NCBI RefSeq assembly: GCF_944327175.1 | Contig: NZ_CALVGT010000002.1 | Span: 1 to 64,000 of the forward strand | Source: an uncultured Lactobacillus sp. | GTDB taxonomy: Bacteria; Bacillota; Bacilli; Lactobacillales; Lactobacillaceae | Length of the DNA: 64,000 nt | Direction: 5' to 3' | Shown here: piece by piece, positions 43,357-51,353 of the stretch | How positions within the stretch are numbered: position 1 is the stretch's first letter | Layout: each line of letters opens with the position of its first letter | Made by a program: the position numbers and the translations under genes | Notes under the pieces: model-generated | Told to the model about the DNA's origin: nothing | The model's input: only the letters and a program-made list of their open reading frames with translations | The model's database searches: none

Positions 43357-43473
43357 TTAATTATGCCGCTGGTGGGCAGGAACTACTGACAATTTGCGGC
43401 GGGACCATCTGTAGCGGGTAAAGGCAAACATGGCCAATGAAATCGGGAGTAATTCGGTAAACAGTTTCAGCAT
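43357..43473 (-). CDS. 38-residue hydrophobic peptide, putative small membrane protein
   Basis: MLKLFTELLPISLAMFAFTR then a strongly basic tail (YRWSRRKLSVVPAHQRHN). The single hydrophobic segment followed by Arg/Lys is the layout of small membrane proteins and of type I toxins (Fst/TxpA-like in general build, not in sequence). The ribosome site AAAGGAGG lies 8 bases before the ATG, a perfect match, and a terminator lies downstream on the same strand. No antitoxin RNA could be located. The region on either side is otherwise non-coding for over 150 bases. Unknown function; called from the start site and hydrophobicity alone. Confidence 0.62.
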   Translation of the reverse strand: MLKLFTELLPISLAMFAFTRYRWSRRKLSVVPAHQRHN

Positions 43474-43598
43474 AGTTTTTGCCTCCTTTGCTTAGTAGCA
43501 AGTTTTTCTGAACTTGTACTGTAAGGATAGCTGGCAAGCGTGGTCATTTGATGAACAGCTTGCTAAAAAAAGCTGTGGAAAAGCTAAAGAAAAGTTAA

Positions 43599-43636
43599 AC
43601 GGCAGATCTTTGTTGATCTGCCGCTTTGTTTTTGTC
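43599..43636 (-). terminator. terminator of SLAP protein gene 1
   Basis: CGGCAGATC-TTTGTT-GATCTGCCG followed on the minus strand by TTTAACTTTTC, just after the minus-strand stop at 43652. Confidence 0.65.
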
Positions 43637-43651
43637 TTGATAAGCTTGACT

Positions 43652-44839
43652 TTACCGGAAGCTGGACTTAGTCACGTATTGGCCGACACCAACGATGTAG
43701 TACTTCTTACCTTTGATTGATACGGCACCGCCATAGGTCTGCTTTTGGCTGTATTTCTTCAAGACATACTTCTTGTAGCGAACCGCCTTGCCATGTGATT
43801 TCTTGTAGATATAGGCATTCTTTTTCAAGGTCCGGCTTGTCCCATCAACGTTGGAAGCAGAGATGAAGGAGTTGTAGCCGGTTTGGTAGTACTTCTTATT
43901 CTTAATAGTCGTCCGGCCAAAAGTCAGGATCTTCTTACCTTCAGCGACAGAAGAAGTGGTCTTCTTCAAGTTCTTGCTGTAAACGGCAGAGCTGTGCATG
44001 ACCTTAATGTAGCGGCCGTCAGCGCTCAAGGCGCTGATGTACTGGTCAGTGCCCAGCTTGTAGTACTTTTCCCCGCCTAAGATGGCATAGGCGTAGGCGT
44101 AGACCTTCTTGCCCTTCTTATAGCTAGTCCTGGTCTTTTCCAGGCTCTGGGTGTAAACGGTGGCCGCGTTTTTCAAAGTGATGTAGCGGCCATCAATGTC
44201 GGAAGACTGAACATACTTGCCGGAAGCCTTGGAGATCTTGTAGTATTTGACGTTTCCCCGGGTCAAAGTGCCGTAAGTGGTGACGGTCTTGCCAGCCTTG
44301 AGGGCCTTGCCCTTGGTCTTATTGCCGTTTCTGTCGTAAACGGCGGCGGTCCGCTTGACGACTTTCTTAACCGTAGCGGAAGTCTCAGTAACTGTCTCAT
44401 AGGCTGAAGCCGGCAGGTCGCCAAAGGTGATGTTGCAGTATGATTGATCACCATTGATGTTAATATCCGCGTTTTGTAGGCCGTTCTTGTAGGCAGATCC
44501 ATCAAAGGTTAACGTCTTCTTGTCACTGATTGCTACTTCATCATTTACTTGGACATAGTTCAAGCCCGCGTCATCAATGTCATCTACATCAATCGAGATG
44601 GACGAAATTTTATGTTTCTTGATCGTTACCGTGGCTGATGGAAAAAAGTTAAAAGGAATATCAATATTGTTGCCTAGATTCTCTACGGTGACCATTACCG
44701 TGTAGCTGCCGTCCTTGTATTCCTTGCTGGTCTTGGCCTTAGTCGCAGCTGCCTGGATGGGAGCTGCCTGAGGAATTACGGACAAGCTGGCCGTTGCCAG
44801 TGACAGGGCGGTTACGATGGATTTGCTTAACTTTTTCAT
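43652..44839 (-). CDS. secreted SLAP-domain surface protein, copy 1
   Basis: 395 residues from ATG 44839 (MKKLSKSIVTALSLATASLSV, a signal peptide ending near PIQA); the frame is open to 44869, but GGAGG lies 12 bases before 44839. Residues about 35-140 form an Ig- or NEAT-like sandwich (KEYKDGSYTVMV ... SYCNITFGDLPASAYETV). The rest is a run of short SH3-like SLAP repeats (each about 45 residues, with GRYITLKNAATVYT, GRYIKVMHSSAVYS and TSRTLKKNAYIYKKS as repeat starts), which anchor proteins to the lactobacillus cell wall. It faces outward. The ligand of the N-terminal domain is unknown. Confidence 0.85.
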   Translation of the reverse strand: MKKLSKSIVTALSLATASLSVIPQAAPIQAAATKAKTSKEYKDGSYTVMVTVENLGNNIDIPFNFFPSATVTIKKHKISSISIDVDDIDDAGLNYVQVNDEVAISDKKTLTFDGSAYKNGLQNADININGDQSYCNITFGDLPASAYETVTETSATVKKVVKRTAAVYDRNGNKTKGKALKAGKTVTTYGTLTRGNVKYYKISKASGKYVQSSDIDGRYITLKNAATVYTQSLEKTRTSYKKGKKVYAYAYAILGGEKYYKLGTDQYISALSADGRYIKVMHSSAVYSKNLKKTTSSVAEGKKILTFGRTTIKNKKYYQTGYNSFISASNVDGTSRTLKKNAYIYKKSHGKAVRYKKYVLKKYSQKQTYGGAVSIKGKKYYIVGVGQYVTKSSFR

Positions 44840-44924
44840 TCTTGAATTTTGCCTCCTGGGACTAGTCAAAGTTTCTTTTTTGAGATTTTATTTTATTATC
44901 GCCCGATTTAATTTAAAAAACAAT

Positions 44925-44954
44925 CAAAAAAGATTCTGCCCAAGCAGAATCTTT
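44925..44954 (-). terminator. terminator of SLAP protein gene 2
   Basis: AAAGATTCTGC-TTGG-GCAGAATCTTTTTT on the minus strand, after the stop at 44973. Confidence 0.85.
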
Positions 44955-44972
44955 CCTGGTTTATCCTCAGTT

Positions 44973-46076
44973 TTAGCGGAAGTTAGACTTAACCACGTAT
45001 TGGCCAACTGAGATGATGTAGTACTTCTTGCCCTTGATTGATACAGCGCTACCGTAAGTCTTGCGGTGACTGTTCTTCTTCAAGACGTACTTCTTGTAGC
45101 GGACCGCCTTGCCCTTGGACTTCTTGTAGATGTAGGCATTCTTCTTCAAAGTCCGGGTCGTCCCATCAACGTTGGAAGCAACGATGAACTTATTTTGGCC
45201 AACTTGGTAGTACTTCTTCTTGTTGCTCAAAGTGGTCCGGCCGAAGGTCAAGACCTTCTTGCCTTCGCTGTATGATGAGCCGGTCTTCTTCAAGTCCTTG
45301 CTGTAAACAACCGCGCCGTGCTTGACAGTGATGTAACGGCCCTTAGCGTTCAAGGCCTTGATGTACTTGTTAGTGCCGAGCTTATAGTACTTTTCCCCGC
45401 CCAAGATAGCGTAGGCATAAGCATAAACCTTCTTGCCCTTCTTGTAGCTAGTCTTGGTCTTCTTCAAGTCCTGGGTGTAAACGGCAGCCGCGTTCTTCAA
45501 GGTGATGTAGCGGCCGTCAACGTTAGAAGCCTTGATGTACTTATTTCCAGTCTTGGAAACCTTGTAGTACTTAGTAGTGCCCCGGGTCAAGGTGCCGTAA
45601 GTAGTGACAGTCTTGCCGGCCTTGATTGACTTGTACTTGGTCTTGGCGCCGTCACGGTTGTAAATAGCTGAGTTCTTCTGCACCTTCTTCTTAACAACTG
45701 CTGAAGTTTCAGTGACAGTTACAAAGGCTGAACTTGGTAAAGTGCTGAAGACAACGTCAGCACTGAACTTGCTGCCATTGACCGTGAAAGTGGCGGTCTT
45801 AGTGCTGGTTTGGTAAGCGCCGGCAGCAAAGGTGTAGGTTACGCTGCCATCTTTGCCGGTGCTGGTCTTAGCCTTGGAGCCGTTGATGGTCAAGTCACTG
45901 TAGACCGGGCTGTCCTTGGCCAGGGTGAAGGACACTGAAGAAATCTTCTTGCTCTTGATCGTGACCTTAGCAGCGGCTGCCGTCAAAAAGCTGGCTTCAG
46001 TTGAGTAAACCTGGCTGCCGCTGTCATAGAAGCTGGCGGCAACAGTGTAGCTGCCAGCTTTATATTCTTTGCACAC
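44973..46076 (-). CDS. SLAP-domain protein, copy 2, without signal peptide
   Basis: 367 residues. It matches copy 1 through the N-terminal sandwich (EYKAGSYTVAASF ... SSAFVTVTETSAVVKKKV) and through all SLAP repeats (GRYITLKNAAAVYT, GRYITVKHGAVVYS, TTRTLKKNAYIYKKS). The start is GTG (CKEYKAGS), and there is no ribosome site or signal peptide; in copy 1 this same point lies 35 residues in. The first 35 codons and promoter are therefore replaced by unrelated DNA, and the protein would stay in the cytoplasm if made. Likely a 5'-truncated gene whose frame has not yet decayed. Confidence 0.7.
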   Translation of the reverse strand: MCKEYKAGSYTVAASFYDSGSQVYSTEASFLTAAAAKVTIKSKKISSVSFTLAKDSPVYSDLTINGSKAKTSTGKDGSVTYTFAAGAYQTSTKTATFTVNGSKFSADVVFSTLPSSAFVTVTETSAVVKKKVQKNSAIYNRDGAKTKYKSIKAGKTVTTYGTLTRGTTKYYKVSKTGNKYIKASNVDGRYITLKNAAAVYTQDLKKTKTSYKKGKKVYAYAYAILGGEKYYKLGTNKYIKALNAKGRYITVKHGAVVYSKDLKKTGSSYSEGKKVLTFGRTTLSNKKKYYQVGQNKFIVASNVDGTTRTLKKNAYIYKKSKGKAVRYKKYVLKKNSHRKTYGSAVSIKGKKYYIISVGQYVVKSNFR

Positions 46077-46151
46077 TAGTTTATTATTGCCCTTATTTTA
46101 TTAAAAAACAATAGAGCGTTTACCAAAATCTTGGTAAATAGTGGCTATTCA

Positions 46152-46180
46152 TTGAGCGGGCGGGTAAATGGTGCTAAAAT
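46152..46180 (+). promoter_or_regulatory. promoter of the zinc-ribbon/PolB-like pair
   Basis: TTGAGC (46152-46157), 17-base spacer, TGCTAAAAT (TAAAAT 46175-46180). About 70 bases before the 46258 start. Confidence 0.6.
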
Positions 46181-46257
46181 CAAATTAGAAAGTGAATATT
46201 AAGATAAGAATTCAGCGATTTGCTGTTTTACTTCTAAAAGGGTAAGGGGGCATGGCA

Positions 46258-46536
46258 ATGACTAAGAGTCAAGCCAATAAGGCTTACCGGCGCGCCCGCC
46301 GCAGCCGGCTGCTGGTTTGTCCCAGCGGCAAGCGGGCCTTTAAGACAAAGTTCGATGCCGATCTGTTTCTTTATAAAGAAGAAGTGACCGTTCACCTTCG
46401 CGAAATCAACCATGAGCACTGGCGGCTAATGCCGATTCGGGCTTACCGGTGTCCTTATTGCAAGAATTATCATGTAACCTCAATGCCGCTGGAGCGCTAT
46501 GAGCAGCTGCACGGCGAAGAACGGGAGCGGACCTGA
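46258..46536 (+). CDS. small basic zinc-ribbon protein of unknown function
   Basis: 92 residues from ATG 46258, which sits 8 bases after AAGGGGG; ATG 46252 is too close to it. Basic N-terminus (MTKSQANKAYRRARRSRLLV), then Cys21, and RAYRCPYCKNYHVTS with Cys65 and Cys68 plus His72, suggesting a zinc knuckle. The C-terminus is acidic. Proteins of this pattern (CPYC followed by WHLTS-like) are frequent in phages and mobile DNA, and usually unassigned. It lies 57 bases before the PolB-like gene, on the same strand, so the two may share a transcript. Confidence 0.65.
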   Translation: MTKSQANKAYRRARRSRLLVCPSGKRAFKTKFDADLFLYKEEVTVHLREINHEHWRLMPIRAYRCPYCKNYHVTSMPLERYEQLHGEERERT

Positions 46537-46552
46537 TGGCCCGCTTTTTTCT
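46525..46552 (+). terminator. terminator overlapping the end of the zinc-ribbon gene
   Basis: AGCGGACC-TGAT-GGCCCGCT followed by TTTTTTC, over the stop codon at 46534-46536. It may separate transcription of the PolB-like gene, which has its own TGCTAAAAT box (about 46559-46567). Confidence 0.6.
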
Positions 46553-46592
46553 TGCTTTTTGCTAAAATGTAAGTAAACGACTGGAGGAAAAA

Positions 46593-49460
46593 ATGAGCCG
46601 ACTAAATTCTTATTTCTACGATATCGAATCTTTGACCAACGCCTTTACTCTGTCCTGCTACCGGCCAGACGACCAGCGGGTTGACATCTATTACCTAGTT
46701 GATGATCCGGCCTTAAACGAAGGTGACAGCCTGGACTTTAAGAAGGCTGCTGCCCAGCGGATCCGGGAGAAGAACCAGAACTTTACGGGGGATATCTACT
46801 ACTACAATCTCTGCTCAAGTGCAGCTTCCGCCCGTCTGGCCCAGACCTTTGGGGTCTCAGATGCCCAATACGTCAATGATCCCCAAGCCCCGTCCTCTTT
46901 TCCAGGCCAGTTCCGCCCGGTCTGCGACACTGACGCCGGCTACCAGGAAGAAGAAGCGCCCTACCTAATGGGCTACAATTCCAGCAACTACGATTTGACC
47001 ATGCTGGCCTATTACTTTACCCAGGCCTGGCAGCCTGGTGAAAGTGGCAAGCGGGACCGCTTTTCAGCCGTGACGGCCAAGGAGATGCGGGACTTTAACG
47101 ATGAACTCTTCAGCCGCTATATCGGCAACATGCGCCTGCGCCTTTGGCAGGACAAGACCATGGGCTTAGTTGCCAAAAATTTCCAGATGTCCGGCCGCCA
47201 TATTGACGTCGCCCAGCTCAATGAGCGGCAAAGACGGGTCGGCCTCAAGCGCCTTTTGGGGATGCTGGGCTGGCAGATTCTGGAAAGTGACAAATTAAAG
47301 CCCGGCCAGGACTACTTGACTAGTCCCGAAGAACTGGCTGATCTCATTGCCTATAATGTCTCTGACGTGGTTAACTTAAAGGAGCTTTTCTGCCATCCTT
47401 ACTACCAGGGGCAGTTTATTTTGAAAAAGGGTCTCTTGGGTCAGTACCCGGACTTGATCTACCAAGAAGACGGGGACAGCTACCAGGCGAAAATTGGGTC
47501 AGCCTTTGTCAGAAAAGACCGCTTGACCATTGACTCGACTTCTGCCAATTTTGCCCGCAGGACCATCTGCCCATATGGCCGCTTAAAAGACGACCGGGCC
47601 GTTTCATTTTTGTATCCAGCCGCTAGCGTGGCGGAAAAAACAGGCGAAAAGCAGAGAGATATCCTAGAAGAAAGCCGGGACTTTTTCTACAAGCTCTTTG
47701 AAGATGAAAAATTGCGTAAAAAATTTGACCGGGTTTATGACTACTACAAGCAGTTTGCCGGCAAGAACTTCAATCCTTCAAAGGAATACCAGGAAGATTA
47801 CGGGGACCAGGCCCTGCCGGTCAGCGACCTAAGTGAGGTCGAGAACGAAGATACCAACCTTTTCTACTACCAAAAAAACGGTCAGCCATCGACTTGCTAC
47901 ATCACTTTCTCCGTTGGCGGCCTGCATGGGTCAGAGTACAACAAAGAGCTTTACTTAAAAGACTATTCCCTTTGGGAGAAAAAGCAGGCTGACCTGGCTT
48001 ATGTGCAAAAGCTTTACCCAGATCCTTTGGACCTGCGTAAGGCGAGGGAGGTCACCCTGCCAGACGGGCGGACGGAAAAGTACCAGACTTTCTTGACGGC
48101 TAAAGCAACGATCAAGTTGATGGAGCAGACGGATCCGGCTGACCGGGGGCAGTTTTGGCGGGACTTTAGTCAGGATGAACCGTCTGTTTTCAAAAAGCAG
48201 GGGAGCCGGGTCAGACTGGATGACCGCTATGCCTTTACCTCAAGCGACCTGACCAACCACGAGGACTTTACCTCCTACTATCCAAACATGCTCCGGCGCC
48301 TCAATGCTTTTTACAATGACCGCTTAGGCGAAGACCGGTATACGGCGATCTTTGAAAGAAAGCAGGAATTGGACAAAAAGCGGACTGATCCCCAATATAG
48401 CAGCGAAGAGCGGCGGATGTTCAATATCGAAAGAGAAGGGACCAAGCTGATCTTAAACTCAGCTACCGGGGCTGCTGATCCTAGAGAAGGGCGGGTGCCC
48501 TCTTCGATTAGAATGAACAACCGGATCCGGTCTATGCGGATTATTGGTCAGCTCTTCACTTATATGATCGGCCAGGCCCAGACTTATGCCGGAGCCCGGA
48601 TCGTGTCAACCAACACTGATGGTCTTTACTCGGTCTTAGATGCTGACTTAAACCGGCAGATCCTGGCTAAAGAAGCCGCTGAAATCGGGGTGGAGATTGT
48701 CCCAGAAGAACTTTACCTGGTTTCTAAAGACTCCAACAACCGCCTGGAAGCCAGCCCAGATTTGACCAAGGTTCTGTCAGCTTCAGGCAGCCTGGCCTGC
48801 CGGAAGGACACCAGCCCGACCAAGTCCCTGGCCCACCCGGCTATCATCGACTGGGCCCTCAGCCGCTACCTGCTGGAAAAAAGGACAGACCTGGCAGCGC
48901 CCTTTGACCGGGACCTGGGCCGGCAGATCCTGGCGGAAGCTGAGGAAGCCTTCCCAGACCCGGCCCACCGGCTCAGAATGTTCCAAAACGTCCTCTCAGC
49001 CAACCACAGCAAGGAGCGGGCTAACTGCATTTTCGGCCGGGGGGATGCCGGCCAGCTCTTAATCTTGCAGCGCTACAACCGGGTCTTTATCTATCAAGAC
49101 GGCCTGCCGAAGACGGTCCACCTTTATTCCGCCGCGGCTAAAAAGCTGACCCCGGCCATGCTGAACAAGCGCAAGAGAAGCGGGGAAGCCGCCATCCAGC
49201 ATGACCAAGAAGCCCTGGCGGTTCTTAAGGCTAACGGCCTGGGCAACTTGGCAAAAGGCCGGGAGGCTACGGTCCAGAAAATTCCTAATTTGTCACCTGA
49301 CTGGTCCATGCACGTGGAAAACCGGGCCGTCAACTTACTTGCGCTTGACGAGCAGGAAGCAATTTTGAATTCGCTTGACTATGACAAGTACCTGGACCTG
49401 GTGGCTAGCGCTTATGAAAAGAACTGGCGGAATTTGACTACATCCGGGCCAGTCTTATAA
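46593..49460 (+). CDS. family B DNA polymerase-like protein with exonuclease and polymerase motifs
   Basis: 955 residues, ATG with GGAGG 6 bases upstream. All exonuclease motifs of family B polymerases are in order: FYDIES (Asp10, Glu12), GYNSSNYDL (Asn129, Asp134) and YNVSD (Tyr254, Asp258). So are the polymerase motifs: EDFTSYYP (A, Asp558), KLILNSATG (B, Lys618, Asn622) and STNTDGLY (C, Asp676), where the usual DTD is N-T-D. The A-to-B gap of 60 residues is too short for the TPR2 insertion of protein-primed phage polymerases. The stretch from 260 to 557 is long and unassigned. Codon use resembles the host's. No phage genes are near. Function unknown: repair, a domesticated phage polymerase or a defence factor are possible. 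Confidence 0.72.
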   Translation: MSRLNSYFYDIESLTNAFTLSCYRPDDQRVDIYYLVDDPALNEGDSLDFKKAAAQRIREKNQNFTGDIYYYNLCSSAASARLAQTFGVSDAQYVNDPQAPSSFPGQFRPVCDTDAGYQEEEAPYLMGYNSSNYDLTMLAYYFTQAWQPGESGKRDRFSAVTAKEMRDFNDELFSRYIGNMRLRLWQDKTMGLVAKNFQMSGRHIDVAQLNERQRRVGLKRLLGMLGWQILESDKLKPGQDYLTSPEELADLIAYNVSDVVNLKELFCHPYYQGQFILKKGLLGQYPDLIYQEDGDSYQAKIGSAFVRKDRLTIDSTSANFARRTICPYGRLKDDRAVSFLYPAASVAEKTGEKQRDILEESRDFFYKLFEDEKLRKKFDRVYDYYKQFAGKNFNPSKEYQEDYGDQALPVSDLSEVENEDTNLFYYQKNGQPSTCYITFSVGGLHGSEYNKELYLKDYSLWEKKQADLAYVQKLYPDPLDLRKAREVTLPDGRTEKYQTFLTAKATIKLMEQTDPADRGQFWRDFSQDEPSVFKKQGSRVRLDDRYAFTSSDLTNHEDFTSYYPNMLRRLNAFYNDRLGEDRYTAIFERKQELDKKRTDPQYSSEERRMFNIEREGTKLILNSATGAADPREGRVPSSIRMNNRIRSMRIIGQLFTYMIGQAQTYAGARIVSTNTDGLYSVLDADLNRQILAKEAAEIGVEIVPEELYLVSKDSNNRLEASPDLTKVLSASGSLACRKDTSPTKSLAHPAIIDWALSRYLLEKRTDLAAPFDRDLGRQILAEAEEAFPDPAHRLRMFQNVLSANHSKERANCIFGRGDAGQLLILQRYNRVFIYQDGLPKTVHLYSAAAKKLTPAMLNKRKRSGEAAIQHDQEALAVLKANGLGNLAKGREATVQKIPNLSPDWSMHVENRAVNLLALDEQEAILNSLDYDKYLDLVASAYEKNWRNLTTSGPVL

Positions 49461-49550
49461 AATGGTTAGCGATGCTTTTTTACAGATGAAAGAAATTGCA
49501 ACAGAAAAAATAGATATAGAGAGAAAAACTATAATACGGAGAGAAGAAAA

Positions 49551-50081
49551 ATGAGCAAACAAATCATGGATGAAGCGGGGATCCGCCGGGCTTTGACCAG
49601 AATGAGCTACGAAATCGTGGAAAGAAACCAGGGGACGGAAAACCTGGTCTTAATCGGGATCAAGACCCGGGGCTGGTACCTGGCCCAGAGAATCGGCGAC
49701 CGTCTGGCCAAGATTGAAGGCAGCCAGCTGCCAGTCTTGTCTTTGGACATCTCCGCCTACCGGGACGACCTCAGCCGAGAAGAAAAGGCCAAGGCCATTG
49801 CCAGCTTTGACACTTCCTTTGACTTGACCGGCAAGACGGTCATCTTGGTTGACGACGTCCTTTATACCGGCCGGACCATCCGGGCAGCCCTTGACGCGAT
49901 CATGGACCAGGGCCGGCCAGCCAAGATTGCCTTGTCTGTTTTGATCGACCGGGGCCACCGGGAACTGCCGATCCGGCCGGACTTCATCGGCAAGAACATC
50001 CCAACCGCGGCCAGCGAAGACGTCCAGGTCCAGGTCAGCGAAATCGACGGAGAAGACGCCGTGAAGATCAGCGAGGCATAA
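49551..50081 (+). CDS. pyrR: bifunctional pyrimidine regulator / uracil phosphoribosyltransferase PyrR
   Basis: 176 residues. The PRPP-binding loop [17 protein letters not shown] (about 94-110) and the [20 protein letters not shown] end region are those of PyrR, the RNA-binding attenuator of pyr operons with UPRTase activity. TATAAT at 49530-49535 lies only 20 bases before the ATG, so there is no long attenuator leader in front of it. It is stand-alone, away from pyrimidine biosynthesis genes, and begins a run of translation and replication genes. Confidence 0.92.
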   Translation: MSKQIMDEAGIRRALTRMSYEIVERNQGTENLVLIGIKTRGWYLAQRIGDRLAKIEGSQLPVLSLDISAYRDDLSREEKAKAIASFDTSFDLTGKTVILVDDVLYTGRTIRAALDAIMDQGRPAKIALSVLIDRGHRELPIRPDFIGKNIPTAASEDVQVQVSEIDGEDAVKISEA

Positions 50082-50082
50082 G

Positions 50083-50685
50083 ATGGCTGAACAATACTTT
50101 ACTGAAAATCCCACGGTTGACCATGACGAGCACCATGTCAACTACCACCTCAACGGTATTAATTTGAACCTGACCACGGATGCCGGCGTTTTTTCCAAAA
50201 ACCGGGTCGACTACGGCAGCGGGGTCTTGATTGAGCAGATGCTGGAGCAGGATTTGCCAGGCGGCAATATTCTGGATGTCGGCTGCGGCTATGGCCCGAT
50301 CGGTCTTTTCGCTGCTAAAAAGTGGCCAGACCGCCAGGTCGACATGGTTGACGTCAACGAACGGGCCATGGACCTGGCCAGAAGAAACGCAGCGGCCAAT
50401 GGGGCAGGCAACGTCAATATTTTTGCCTCAGACCGCTATCAAGAAGTTTCCGGCCAATATGCCATGATCGTGACCAACCCGCCTATCCGGGCCGGCAAGG
50501 CCATCTGGTCCAGCATTTTGGCGAAAGCCAAGGACCACTTAACTGACGGCGGGATTCTGCTAGTCGTCATCCAGAAAAAGCAGGGAGCACCGAGCGCGAA
50601 GAAGCTGATGGCCGCCAGCCTGGGCAACTGCGAAATCTTGACCCGGGACAAGGGCTACTACATTTTAAAGAGCGTGAAGAAATAA
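50083..50685 (+). CDS. class I SAM-dependent methyltransferase, RsmC/YbxB-like
   Basis: 200 residues. SAM-binding ILDVGCGYGPIG (about 64-75) and the catalytic TNPPIRAGK (about 129-137), an N-P-P-I motif of N2-guanine or related rRNA methylases. Probably modifies 16S rRNA. It starts one base after the pyrR stop and its TAATG end overlaps tadA, so it is co-translated. Confidence 0.85.
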   Translation: MAEQYFTENPTVDHDEHHVNYHLNGINLNLTTDAGVFSKNRVDYGSGVLIEQMLEQDLPGGNILDVGCGYGPIGLFAAKKWPDRQVDMVDVNERAMDLARRNAAANGAGNVNIFASDRYQEVSGQYAMIVTNPPIRAGKAIWSSILAKAKDHLTDGGILLVVIQKKQGAPSAKKLMAASLGNCEILTRDKGYYILKSVKK

Positions 50686-51194
50686 TGTATTCAAGCGAAG
50701 AAAAAAAGACCTACATGGAGGCCGCCTTTGCGGAAGCGGAGAAGGCCCGCCGGCAAGACGAGGTTCCCATCGGAGCCGTTGTCGTGGGCCCAGACGGGCA
50801 GATCATCGGCCGGGGCTACAACCGGCGGGAGCTGGATGAAGACGGGACGGCCCATGCCGAAATCCTGGCCATTAAGGAGGCCTGCCAAAAGCTTGACTCC
50901 TGGCGTTTGATCGACTGCAGCCTGTTTGTTACCCTGGAGCCTTGCGCTATGTGCGCCGGGGCCATTATCAACTCCCGGATCAAGGAAGTCTACTTCGCGG
51001 CCATGGACCCCAAAGCTGGCGCCGCTGGCAGCGTGGTCGACCTCTTCAGCGTGGAAAAATTCAACCACCATCCCAAGGTCATCCGGGGCCTTTACAAAGA
51101 GCAAGGGGCCCAGCTTTTGAAAGATTTCTTCCGGGAAATCCGCCGTAAGCAAAAATCAGCAAAAAAAGCCCAGGAAAATTGCCAAAAGGATTAG
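50685..51194 (+). CDS. tadA: tRNA-specific adenosine deaminase
   Basis: 169 residues. Converts the wobble A of tRNA-Arg(ACG) to inosine; that tRNA is at 3498. Zinc and catalytic motif: TAHAEILAIKEA (His, Glu) with PCAMCAGAI (both cysteines), about residues 55-95. ATG overlaps the preceding stop by one base. The C-terminal Lys-rich tail is a family feature. The SRP RNA follows. Confidence 0.95.
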   Translation: MYSSEEKKTYMEAAFAEAEKARRQDEVPIGAVVVGPDGQIIGRGYNRRELDEDGTAHAEILAIKEACQKLDSWRLIDCSLFVTLEPCAMCAGAIINSRIKEVYFAAMDPKAGAAGSVVDLFSVEKFNHHPKVIRGLYKEQGAQLLKDFFREIRRKQKSAKKAQENCQKD

Positions 51195-51207
51195 TTTAGG
51201 TTACAAT
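51179..51207 (+). promoter_or_regulatory. promoter of the SRP RNA gene
   Basis: TTGCCA (51179-51184), 17-base spacer, TACAAT (51202-51207). It overlaps the end of tadA. Confidence 0.65.
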
Positions 51208-51211
51208 ATTG

Positions 51212-51290
51212 GTTGGGCAATGTTCGACCTCCGAAGCGTGTCAGGACCGGAAGGTAGCAGCACTAAGGTCGCTTGGGCATGTGCCCTTTA
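51212..51290 (+). ncRNA. ffs: signal recognition particle RNA (small bacterial type)
   Basis: The conserved SRP domain IV core is plain: TGTCAGGACCGGAAGGTAGC with GGAA and AGCAGCACTAAGG, and ends pairing GGGCA/TGCCC. It binds Ffh to target nascent membrane proteins. Ends estimated from base pairing. Confidence 0.92.
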
Positions 51291-51302
51291 TTTAGCAATT
51301 AA

Positions 51303-51337
51303 CAGGCTCTTAGCTCTTCGGGGCTAGGAGCTTTTTC
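51303..51337 (+). terminator. SRP RNA terminator
   Basis: GCTCTTAGC-TCTTCG-GGCTAGGAGC followed by TTTTTC, between the SRP RNA and dnaX. Confidence 0.78.
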
Positions 51338-51353
51338 ATTACGGGGAGAATGT

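Noticed and set aside
37029..46076. Polysaccharide or S-layer gene cluster
   Set aside because: Only single wall-related genes; the GT2 gene stands alone and no typical S-layer protein gene is visible.
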